Of a stretch of 6,116 nt of DNA, positions 1 through 5,600 are shown piece after piece. Origin of the DNA: Candidatus Methanoprimaticola hominis (GTDB lineage: Archaea > Thermoplasmatota > Thermoplasmata > Methanomassiliicoccales > Methanomethylophilaceae); assembly GCA_006954465.1 (NCBI GenBank), contig LVVU01000143.1, forward strand, positions 1 through 6,116. The letters are read 5' to 3'. Below the pieces are notes generated by a model. That model made no database searches. It was not told the DNA's origin and saw only the letters and a list, made by a program, of their open reading frames with translations. Numbering within the stretch: the first letter of the stretch is position 1; the number at the start of each line of letters is the position of its first letter. Made by a program: the position numbers and the translations under genes.

Positions 1-1
1 C

Positions 2-880
2 AAGGGATACGGCCTGTACGTCCCCGAGGAGAGCGTCGAGGCTTTCGCCAAGGCCGGCGTCCCCATATCGGGCACCATCGCGGACATGCTCGGCAAGGTC
101 GACATCGTGGTCGACTGCACCCCCGGCACCGTCGGCGAGCTCTACAGGGACATGTACGAGGCCGCAGGAGTCAAGGCCATCTTCCAGGGAGGAGAGGACC
201 ACAGCCTCACCGGCATCTCGTTCAACTCTACTGCGAACTACGCGGAATCATGGGGAGCGCAGCTCTCCAGGGTCGTCTCGTGCAACACCACGGCCCTGCT
301 GAGGACCCTGTACCCCATCGACAAGGCACTGAAGATCCAGAACGCGTTCGTCACCATCATCAGGCGCGCGGTCGATCCCGGGGACAGCAAATCCGGACCG
401 GTCAACGGACTCGAGCCCTCCGTCAAGCTCCCGACCCACCACGGCCCCGATGTGCAGAGCGTCATGCCCTGGCTCAACATCAACACCATGGCCGTGAAGG
501 CCTCCACCACCCTGATGCACGTGCAGACCGTTGTCGCACAGCTCTCCCGCGAGACCACCACCGAGGAGGTCCTCGACATCATGAGGTCCTCCCCCAGGGT
601 CAGGCTCGTGAAGAGCTCGGACGGGATCAAGTCCACGGCGCAGGTCATGGAGCTCGCCCGCGATCTCGGAAGGGACCGCTCGGACATGTACGAGATCGTC
701 GTCTGGGAGGACGGGGTCAAAGTCGTCGGAAGCACCCTGTACTACTACCAGGCGGTCCACCAGGAGTCCGATGTGATCCCCGAGAACGTGGACTGCATCA
801 GGTCCATGTGCAAGGTCGTCCAGGACCCCGCCGAGTCCGTGAAGAAGACGGATGCGGCGCTCGACATCGGAAAGATATGA
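2..880 (+). CDS. gap: Archaeal (type II) phosphorylating glyceraldehyde-3-phosphate dehydrogenase, 5' truncated by window edge
   Basis: The enzyme interconverts glyceraldehyde 3-phosphate and 1,3-bisphosphoglycerate with NAD(P) and phosphate, in cytosolic glycolysis/gluconeogenesis. The reading frame is open from base 2 and gives 292 residues. Archaeal family members have about 335-340, so roughly 45 residues, including the N-terminal dinucleotide-binding glycine loop, lie upstream of the window. Visible signatures are VDCTPG (end of the Rossmann half), KAIFQGGE, the catalytic-cysteine motif SCNTT (Cys codon at 281-283), RRAVDPGDSKSGP, the HHGPDV segment with the catalytic-type histidine, and the C-terminal AVHQESDVIPEN. 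These are hallmarks of the archaeal class, not the bacterial/eukaryotic GapA. All visible key residues are intact. The first in-frame ATG (86) lies inside the conserved domain and is not the start. The stop at 878-880 is followed ten bases later by pgk, so the two are probably co-transcribed and catalyse consecutive steps. Confidence 0.96.
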   Translation, partial: KGYGLYVPEESVEAFAKAGVPISGTIADMLGKVDIVVDCTPGTVGELYRDMYEAAGVKAIFQGGEDHSLTGISFNSTANYAESWGAQLSRVVSCNTTALLRTLYPIDKALKIQNAFVTIIRRAVDPGDSKSGPVNGLEPSVKLPTHHGPDVQSVMPWLNINTMAVKASTTLMHVQTVVAQLSRETTTEEVLDIMRSSPRVRLVKSSDGIKSTAQVMELARDLGRDRSDMYEIVVWEDGVKVVGSTLYYYQAVHQESDVIPENVDCIRSMCKVVQDPAESVKKTDAALDIGKI

Positions 881-886
881 GGCGGT
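879..886 (+). promoter_or_regulatory. Shine-Dalgarno element of pgk, overlapping the gap stop codon
   Basis: GAGGCGGT overlaps the gap TGA and lies 4-8 bases before the TTG at 891, depending on which bases pair with the 16S rRNA tail. It decides the start choice for pgk and suggests that translation of pgk is coupled to termination on gap. A near-identical arrangement (TGAGGCGACC then ATG) recurs before 4548. Confidence 0.6.
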
Positions 887-890
887 CCAC

Positions 891-2135
891 TTGGATAAGC
901 AGTTCAACACACTGGAGGACTTCGATTTCAGGGACCGCACGGTCCTGCTGAGGGTGGATATAAACTGCCCTCTCGACAAGGAGACCCTTCGCATCGTCAA
1001 CGATGCGAGGATCAGGAGGATCGTCCCCACGGTCAGGGAGCTGGCCGGAAAGAGGGCGAAGGTCGTCATGCTGGCCCACCAGAGCCGCAAGGGCAAGTGG
1101 GACTTCATCCCCCTGGAGCAGCATGCGGAGCTCCTCTCCAAGCATCTGGGCATCCCCGTGCGCTATGTGGACGACGTCATCGGCGAGAAGGCCGTGGCCG
1201 CCATCAAGGCGCTGGAGCCCGGGTCCGTCCTCCTCCTGGGGAACGTGAGGGAGCTCGACAGCGAGACGGCCAAGGGGGACATGATGGCGCACTCCGAAGG
1301 GGAGATCGTCCGTGTCCTGGCACCTCTCGCCGACTATTATGTGTGCGATGCCTTCGGAGCCGCCCACAGGTCCCAGTGCTCCCTGGTCGGATTCGAGGCC
1401 AAGGTGCCCTCCGCCTCCGGAAGGCTCATGGCCAAGGAGATCTACGCTCTCAACGCCATCTTCGGCCATCCCCGCCGTCCCTCCGTGTTCATCCTCGGAG
1501 GAGCCAAGTTCTCGGATGTGTCCGAGATGATCGACAGGGTCCTCGGCAGCGGTATGGCCGACACCGTGATCCTGGTCGGACTGGTCGGAAACGCCTATCT
1601 GCTCGCACGCGGCGTGGACATCGGAGAGGCGAGCATGAGCGTCCTGAAGGACGAACTCACCCCCGAGAACCTGCAGGCCGCCAAGGATATCCTGTTCGAG
1701 TACGGTCAGAGGGTCCTGCTCCCCGTCGATGTGGCGGTGGAGAGGGACGGGAAGCGCGTGTCCGTGAACATCGGCGATCTGCCGACCGAGGAGCCCGCTC
1801 TCGATATCGGGGATGCCTCCGCGGAGAAGTTCCGCAAGGTCATCATGTCCTCCAAGACCAGCTTCATGTCCGGTCCCGCCGGGATGATCGAGAAGGACGG
1901 CTTCGAGGTCGGAACCCGCATCCTCATGGCCGCCATGGTCGACAGCGGAGGTCAGTCCGTCATCGGAGGAGGCCACACCGGCGGTGCGGCGGAGAGGTTC
2001 GACCTCGCCGACCGCTTCTCGTACGTGAGCACGGGGGGAGGCGCCCTGGAGACGTTCCTCCTCGGAAAGCCCCTGCCTGTGATAGAGGCCCTCAAGCACT
2101 CGAAGGTCGAATTCGAGGACAAGGGAAGGAACTGA
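891..2135 (+). CDS. pgk: Phosphoglycerate kinase (archaeal type)
   Basis: The enzyme transfers phosphate between 1,3-bisphosphoglycerate and ADP, the step after GAPDH. From a TTG start at 891 the product is 414 residues, close to the usual archaeal length of about 410. Motifs in order, numbered from that start: RVDIN (21-25) and AHQSRKG (62-68, substrate binding), GNVREL, DAFGAAHR (153-160), GGAKFSD (203-209, start of the nucleotide domain), SGPAG, GGGHTGG (359-365) and STGGGA (380-385), the phosphate-binding loop near the C terminus. Both lobes are complete and there is no frameshift. I prefer TTG 891 because a GAGG element at 879-882 lies eight bases upstream and because the family's conserved N terminus (DF-F-DRTVLLRVD) begins just after it. 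An in-frame ATG at 852 would add 13 residues and overlap gap by 29 bases; the added residues do not look like PGK. It is the second gene of the gap-pgk operon. Confidence 0.96.
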   Translation: MDKQFNTLEDFDFRDRTVLLRVDINCPLDKETLRIVNDARIRRIVPTVRELAGKRAKVVMLAHQSRKGKWDFIPLEQHAELLSKHLGIPVRYVDDVIGEKAVAAIKALEPGSVLLLGNVRELDSETAKGDMMAHSEGEIVRVLAPLADYYVCDAFGAAHRSQCSLVGFEAKVPSASGRLMAKEIYALNAIFGHPRRPSVFILGGAKFSDVSEMIDRVLGSGMADTVILVGLVGNAYLLARGVDIGEASMSVLKDELTPENLQAAKDILFEYGQRVLLPVDVAVERDGKRVSVNIGDLPTEEPALDIGDASAEKFRKVIMSSKTSFMSGPAGMIEKDGFEVGTRILMAAMVDSGGQSVIGGGHTGGAAERFDLADRFSYVSTGGGALETFLLGKPLPVIEALKHSKVEFEDKGRN

Positions 2136-2143
2136 ACAAACCC

Positions 2144-2150
2144 TTTATAA
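2144..2150 (+). promoter_or_regulatory. Archaeal TATA box for the membrane-protein gene at 2172
   Basis: TTTATAA lies in the 36-base gap after pgk and stands out in GC-rich surroundings. Its centre is 25 bases upstream of the ATG at 2172. Archaeal transcription starts about 25 bases downstream of the TATA centre, so the predicted RNA begins at or next to the start codon (leaderless). No strong Shine-Dalgarno sequence precedes the ATG, which agrees. The gene is therefore probably transcribed separately from gap-pgk. Confidence 0.7.
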
Positions 2151-2171
2151 GTAAAGCAGGATGCGGACGCG

Positions 2172-2543
2172 ATGGCCAAGAAGAAAAGGCGGATAACGGA
2201 GCAGGCGGAGGAGGAGTACGAGTTCACTCCCACCGAGTTCAACGAGAGGGAGTTCATACTCAAGGACCTCTACATGACGAAGATCTTCGTCGTGGTCATG
2301 GCCCTGGCCCTCGTCACCGGAGTGGTCTGCGCGGTCGTCACCGATCACATCGGAGGCTTCGGATGGATCATCGCGACGCTTATATCGTTCGCCGTCTGCG
2401 CTTCCCTGGGGAAGATCCTCGGAGCCGTCGGATTCAGGATGGACATGGTCGAGGCCAAGTCCATGGCAGGGAACTATCTGCTGTTCCTCGTCCTGGCGCT
2501 CGGTATCTGCATCCTCTTCACCAACGAGCCGTTCAGCTTCTGA
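2172..2543 (+). CDS. Small three-helix integral membrane protein, function unknown
   Basis: This 123-residue protein is not one I recognise. It opens with a basic stretch (KKKRR at residues 3-7), followed by an acidic, glutamate-rich cytosolic segment (to about residue 33). Three hydrophobic segments follow at about 37-57, 62-87 and 100-117, and the tail is short. There is no signal-peptide cleavage pattern, metal-binding motif or catalytic signature. By the positive-inside rule the basic N terminus should be cytosolic. The start is set by the TATA box 25 bases upstream; the ATG at 2161 is in another frame. Codon use and GC match the neighbouring housekeeping genes, so it looks like a native, expressed gene. 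It converges on rdgB across a hairpin. Confidence 0.85.
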   Translation: MAKKKRRITEQAEEEYEFTPTEFNEREFILKDLYMTKIFVVVMALALVTGVVCAVVTDHIGGFGWIIATLISFAVCASLGKILGAVGFRMDMVEAKSMAGNYLLFLVLALGICILFTNEPFSF

Positions 2544-2564
2544 CCGGCCCTTTTAGAAATCGAC

Positions 2565-2589
2565 GCGACCCGTCCTCGCGACGGGTCGC
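2565..2589. terminator. Perfect 10-bp inverted repeat between convergent genes, likely bidirectional terminator or RNA end
   Basis: GCGACCCGTC (2565-2574) and GACGGGTCGC (2580-2589) are exact reverse complements around a 5-base loop, CTCGC. The hairpin sits 21 bases after the stop of the + gene and 19 bases after the stop of rdgB on the - strand, in a 65-base convergent spacer. A short T run (2551-2554) lies on the + strand before the hairpin rather than after it, so it is not a classic bacterial intrinsic terminator. Archaea usually terminate on U tracts, so protection of RNA 3' ends is equally possible. Confidence 0.55.
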
Positions 2590-2608
2590 ATTCACACCAT
2601 CTTGCTTC

Positions 2609-3166
2609 TCAGATCAGTCCTTCGTTGCGGAGGGCCTCTATGAGCAGCCTGACGGCATTGCCGCGGTGCGAGACGTCGTTCTTCTCGTCCATGGGGATCT
2701 CGGCGAACGTGCGCTTTCCGTCATGGGAGAATACAGGATCGAATCCGAATCCCTCGGATCCCTTCTCGGAGTCCGTGATCACCCCTCTGCACTTCCCGGT
2801 GACGACGATCCTCTTGCCTGCGATGTCGCACCCGATGCAGCATCCGAACTCGGCTCCGCGGTCCTCGACGCCGTCCATCAGCTTCAGGATCCCGGGGTTC
2901 CCTATGGTCTTCTGAGCGTAGGCCGACCATACTCCGGGGAATCCCTTCAACGCATCGATGAACAGTCCGGAGTCGTCCACGATGAAATCGCGGATGCCCT
3001 CGGCGATGATGGCGTCCATCCCCTTGTTCACGACCTCCTCGAGATCGGAGGTCTGGACCTCGTCGTAGGGGTGGCGGAGATGCTCCATCTCGATGCCGAA
3101 CTGCGACAGCTCCTTCTCGTACTCCGCAACCTTTCCGGGATTAGATGTGATGACCTTGAGCTTCAT
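2609..3166 (-). CDS. rdgB: Non-canonical purine NTP pyrophosphatase (dITP/XTP hydrolase, Ham1/RdgB family)
   Basis: The enzyme hydrolyses dITP, ITP and XTP to monophosphate and pyrophosphate, keeping deaminated purines out of DNA and RNA; it acts in the cytosol, usually as a dimer with Mg2+. The 185-residue product matches the family length. Motifs: TSNPGK (7-12, phosphate/base loop), the acidic VDDSGL (63-68) with the catalytic-type aspartate followed by FIDALKGFPGVWSAY, SEGFGFDPVF (137-146), FAEIPMDEKN and the signature SHRG (166-169). All key residues are present. The start is the ATG at 3166-3164, which overlaps the bud32 stop as ATGA. GAGG about nine bases upstream, inside bud32, serves as the ribosome site. 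A longer in-frame extension to 3478 is only a shadow of bud32. A cysteine-rich stretch (EFGCCIGC, about 106-113) is a small oddity. Confidence 0.96.
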   Translation of the reverse strand: MKLKVITSNPGKVAEYEKELSQFGIEMEHLRHPYDEVQTSDLEEVVNKGMDAIIAEGIRDFIVDDSGLFIDALKGFPGVWSAYAQKTIGNPGILKLMDGVEDRGAEFGCCIGCDIAGKRIVVTGKCRGVITDSEKGSEGFGFDPVFSHDGKRTFAEIPMDEKNDVSHRGNAVRLLIEALRNEGLI

Positions 3167-3786
3167 GTGTATCTTCCTCTGTTCCTGATGTCCTCGAGCT
3201 TCTTCATGACGGCCTTGGGGTTCGGCACGTTGCCGTAGTATGATGACATCAGCTTCTCGAAAGCCTCCGGGAGATCGACATGGGCCGATGAGAACGCCCT
3301 TTCCAGGAGCCTCAGGTCCACTCCGATGTCCTCGAGCTCGGCACGGGTCTTCCCCATGGACATGTCGATGAGGCATATCCTGCCCGACGGCTCCCTGACC
3401 ATGTTGGATGTCGTCAGATCGCCGTGGCAGATCCCTGCGTTGTGGAGCCTCGCGATGGTGGATCCGATCTCCGCGCAAACGTCGTCGGCCTCATCCGGAT
3501 GGGAGTCGAGGTATTCCTTCACAGGCGATCCATCTACGCGCTCCATGGTTATGGAGCACTGCTTCAGGTCCAGATCGTAGATGCAAGGCGTCCTGACGCC
3601 CGCCGATCTCGCCTCATGCATGATGCGGGCCTCGCTCCTCGTCCTGGTGGAACGGATGTGGATATCGAGCTCGGGGAGGCGATAGCCCTTGGGCGGGCGC
3701 GTCTTGATGACGGCCGCTCTTCCCAGGAATTCCGTCGGTTCGATGACGGCCTCCGCACCCATCGCCATGCCCGGTTCCGAAGTCAT
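3163..3786 (-). CDS. bud32: Bud32 (PRPK-like) kinase/ATPase of the KEOPS complex, stand-alone form
   Basis: Bud32 is the small atypical kinase of KEOPS, which, with Kae1, makes the t6A modification at position 37 of ANN-decoding tRNAs. The 207-residue protein shows GAEAVI (10-15, the reduced nucleotide loop), the ATP-anchoring lysine in VIKTR (K28), the YR-P-LD...RTRSEARI segment with the helix-C glutamate (about E52), the catalytic loop HGDLTTSN (121-128), the metal-binding aspartate in IDMS (D141), the VDL motif, and a C-terminal RGR. The usual DFG is DMS here, so only the aspartate is kept. It is not fused to Kae1, unlike in some euryarchaea, and kae1 does not adjoin it. It is translationally coupled to rdgB by a 4-base overlap. 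The start is the ATG at 3786; no ribosome site is evident. Confidence 0.93.
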   Translation of the reverse strand: MTSEPGMAMGAEAVIEPTEFLGRAAVIKTRPPKGYRLPELDIHIRSTRTRSEARIMHEARSAGVRTPCIYDLDLKQCSITMERVDGSPVKEYLDSHPDEADDVCAEIGSTIARLHNAGICHGDLTTSNMVREPSGRICLIDMSMGKTRAELEDIGVDLRLLERAFSSAHVDLPEAFEKLMSSYYGNVPNPKAVMKKLEDIRNRGRYT

Positions 3787-3857
3787 GACGGGACCATGGT
3801 GGCGCAGATTTTCAATCCTCCGTCAGCTTCTTACGCTGTCGTCCCGATTCTTTCCTC
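3787..3857. promoter_or_regulatory. Divergent promoter region between bud32 (-) and the AIM24-family gene (+)
   Basis: The 71-base gap must hold promoters for both directions. On the - strand the AT-rich TTGAAAATC (about 3808-3816) is centred about 26 bases upstream of the bud32 ATG, suiting a weak TATA box for a leaderless RNA. On the + strand the best-placed sequence, around 3828-3835 (CTTCTTAC), is a poor TATA match. No convincing Shine-Dalgarno element precedes either start. Confidence 0.35.
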
Positions 3858-4540
3858 ATGAGGTACTCCATCACCGGCGACAACATGCAGATGCTCAACG
3901 TCGAGATCGGACCCGACGAGCTCCTGTATTCCGTTGCCGGAGCCATGACATACATGACAGGCAACGTGACCCTGGAGGCGAAGGCCAAGCAGGGGGCGTG
4001 GGCCAGCATAAAGAGGTCCATCTCGGGGGCCTCCCTGTTCCTGGTCCAGTACAGGTCCGCAGGGAACGGGGTGGTGGGTCTCGCCCAGGCCGCCCCCGGG
4101 AAGATCATGGACATAGACGTCTCGAAAGGGGCATGGCTCGTCCAGAAATCCGGTTTCCTCGCTTCCGACGAGCATGTGGAGATGGAACGGAACTGGCCTT
4201 CCAGAAGAGGCTGGGATCCATCGTGTTCGGCGGGGAGGGGTTGGTCCTCCAGAGGATAACCGGAACCGGGATCGCGTTCATCTGCGGATGCGGCGATTTC
4301 GTCGTCAAGGACCTGGCTCCCGGGGAGGTGCTGAAGGTGTCCACATCTCATGCCGTCGCGTGGCAGGAGACCGTGAGATACGATATCTCCTCGATCGGAG
4401 GGCTCAAGAACGCGCTGTTCAGCGGAGAGGGTCTGTTCGTCACCACGCTGACGGGTCCCGGGAGGGTGGTCATGCAGTCCATGACGCTGGGGGATCTGGC
4501 GATGTCCCTGTATCCGTATCTTCCGCAGAGCTCCAGCTGA
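3858..4540 (+). pseudogene. AIM24/TIGR00266-family protein, split by an apparent one-base deletion near 4187
   Basis: The two halves together encode about 227 residues, the normal length of the AIM24/TIGR00266 family, a widespread beta-rich protein without an established biochemical role in archaea. The N-terminal half (3858 to about 4187) reads MRYSITGDNMQML, then AGAMTYMTGNV and GFLASDEHVEME. The C-terminal half, one frame back, reads ELAFQKRLGS, FGGEGL, GTGIAF, LAPGEVLKV, GGLKNALFSGEGLF, LTGPGRV and QSM. Family order is conserved and only the join is broken. Inserting one base in the AA at 4186-4187 restores a continuous VEMETELAFQKRLG. Without it the first frame runs on as non-homologous residues to a stop at 4259. 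It is either a genuine recent frameshift or a base lost in sequencing or assembly. It is followed seven bases later by a membrane-protein gene, probably in the same operon. Confidence 0.85.
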
Positions 4541-4545
4541 GGCGA
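4539..4545 (+). promoter_or_regulatory. Ribosome binding site overlapping the upstream stop codon
   Basis: GAGGCGA overlaps the TGA that ends the AIM24-family frame and lies just before the ATG at 4548. GAGG to ATG spacing is five bases. It supports the 4548 start and coupled translation with the upstream gene. Confidence 0.55.
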
Positions 4546-4547
4546 CC

Positions 4548-4883
4548 ATGTCCGAGATAGAGAGGAGAGGGACCGGAAGGTCCGCAGCAGGTCTGGCGAT
4601 CATAGCTGTGCTGGTGGTCGCGCTGATCGCCCTGACGGCATGGGTCCTGACCCGGCCGGGATTCCTGGATGAGCTGGCGAACGTGCTCGTCGTCGCAGCC
4701 GTGGCGATAGCGATCGTCCTGGTGGTCGCATACATCGCGTACGCCGTATTGGCGGTGGCCGAGTACGCTTACAAGGGGGATATCGTTCAGAAAGGGGTCG
4801 ATCATTCCATCGACGACGTCAGAGGAGTCGAGGGGAGGGCCCTGGACGACGACCGTAACGATATCGATCGCAAGAACGATTGA
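4548..4883 (+). CDS. Two-helix membrane protein with charged C-terminal tail, function unknown
   Basis: This 111-residue protein is not one I recognise. A short polar N terminus with basic residues (RR, GR) precedes hydrophobic segments at about 12-34 and 44-72, the second long and rich in alanine and valine. A cytosol-facing tail of about 38 residues is rich in aspartate and arginine (ending DDDRNDIDRKND). Two helices and both ends probably inside give a hairpin topology. There is no cleavable signal or catalytic motif. The gene starts seven bases after the AIM24-family stop with a ribosome site across that stop, so the two are probably co-expressed and could work together at the membrane; that link rests on position only. 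The frame is intact although the upstream partner is broken. Confidence 0.82.
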   Translation: MSEIERRGTGRSAAGLAIIAVLVVALIALTAWVLTRPGFLDELANVLVVAAVAIAIVLVVAYIAYAVLAVAEYAYKGDIVQKGVDHSIDDVRGVEGRALDDDRNDIDRKND

Positions 4884-5010
4884 TCCGAGGGGTCCACCAG
4901 GACTGAGCGCACCCAGACGGTGAGAAGTCCCGGTTCAATCCGTCACTCTCCGTCAATGAACGAATTCACGGTCCCGAGGATGGCCCTTTCGGACCCCGGA
5001 CTGTTCGGGA
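4884..5010. other. Convergent intergenic spacer, no gene seen
   Basis: The spacer lies between the 3' end of the two-helix protein gene and the 3' end of the surface-protein remnant on the other strand. I see no reading frame with coding character, RNA gene or strong terminator. GGGGTCC (4886-4892) and GGACCCC (4991-4997) are inverted copies about 100 bases apart. A weak CCCG/CGGG stem lies near 4994-5010. Neither is compelling. Confidence 0.5.
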
Positions 5011-5453
5011 TCACCTCTTGCGGATGACGACGATGGTGACGGCGATTATCGTGATGATCACGATCGCGGCATCGACGTACAGCATCGTGTTGTCCTCTGA
5101 TTCGAAATCCGAGTGGATGCTGTAGTAAGAGAAGTGATTGGTGACGAAGGTCACCACACCGTCCTCGTAGGTGGTGGTCTCGGTGCTGGTGTTGCCGTCG
5201 TCGTCCACACATCAGACGACGATGGAGCTGGTGATCTCGCCTCTGGAGAGTCCTTAGGGATGATGACGACCACATCTCCACCCAGCTCGTGCAGGGGCTC
5301 GTCGTCTACATGGGCCATCAGCTGGTATGTGGGCCTGTTGCCGACACATCGCGTGAGGCCTGCGACATCTGCTCCTTGTCGGCGACACTGATGGACAGCC
5401 ACACGGACGCTGTGAAGCGTCGGGAGAGGGACCGGAGCGAAGCGGGAATCCAA
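5011..5453 (-). pseudogene. Remnant of the C-terminal end of a large membrane-anchored surface protein, multiply disrupted
   Basis: Pieced together across frames on the - strand, this reads as the end of an adhesin-like surface protein. SISVADKEQMSQASRDVSA lies upstream, then TYQLMAHVDDEPLHELGGDV and VVIIP (a 'heLGG-vtVtIP' beta motif). SSIVV, a TGA where Trp is expected, and VDDDGN follow, then GVVTFVTNHFSYYSI and a final hydrophobic helix (DAAIVIITIIAVTIVVI) ending RKR. Helix plus basic tail is a C-terminal membrane anchor. Breaks: a frame change at the CCC run at 5331-5333, another at about 5236-5243, and the in-frame TGA at 5212-5214. Each frameshift is repaired by adding one base. Upstream of about 5420 the frame is uncertain, and homology-like sequence fades where AT-rich DNA begins (about 5461), so the bulk of the gene is missing. 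The intact terminal piece alone (5011-5208, GTG start) might be called as a 65-residue gene, but is better read as debris. Confidence 0.75.
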
Positions 5454-5521
5454 CAGACTTGAACAGGATAACCAAAGTTCTAACTATCCTAATTAGACTA
5501 ATATTTTCATTTTGTACAACC

Positions 5522-5531
5522 TATTTAAATA
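5522..5531 (+). promoter_or_regulatory. Archaeal TATA box for the secreted-protein gene
   Basis: TATTTAAATA is a near-ideal archaeal TATA box. Its centre lies about 24-25 bases before the ATG at 5551, which fits a leaderless transcript starting at that codon. It therefore argues that the original start was 5551, not the first frame-compatible ATG at 5601. Confidence 0.65.
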
Positions 5532-5600
5532 CTCTAAGCATGATTTCTATATGGTGATAAGATAACAAAATTACCTGCACTGGTTCTTGCTCTTATCATC

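Noticed and set aside
852..854. ATG as the start of pgk
   Set aside because: It would overlap gap by 29 bases and add 13 residues unlike PGK. TTG 891 has a better-placed ribosome site and gives the family's normal length.
248..1153. Long minus-strand open frame opposite gap and pgk
   Set aside because: It is antisense to two strongly conserved genes and its translation is low-complexity (rich in Gly, His, Asp, Arg). GC-rich codon bias opens such frames by chance.
798..2099. 433-codon minus-strand frame opposite pgk
   Set aside because: It lies opposite a complete PGK with all motifs, and the product has no domain signature and an unnatural His/Gly/Asp-rich composition.
1097..3238. 713-codon plus-strand frame spanning pgk, the membrane gene and the rdgB region
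   Set aside because: It crosses three real genes in wrong frames, and its translation is an arginine-rich shadow.
4931..4942. T-loop-like CGGTTCAATCCG, suggesting a tRNA fragment
   Set aside because: There is only a 3-bp stem, no acceptor, D or anticodon arms fit around it, and no CCA-side pairing is found.
5113..5391. Plus-strand frame of 92 codons over the surface-protein remnant
   Set aside because: It is antisense to the recognisable remnant and its translation is Gly/Val/Ser-rich shadow sequence.
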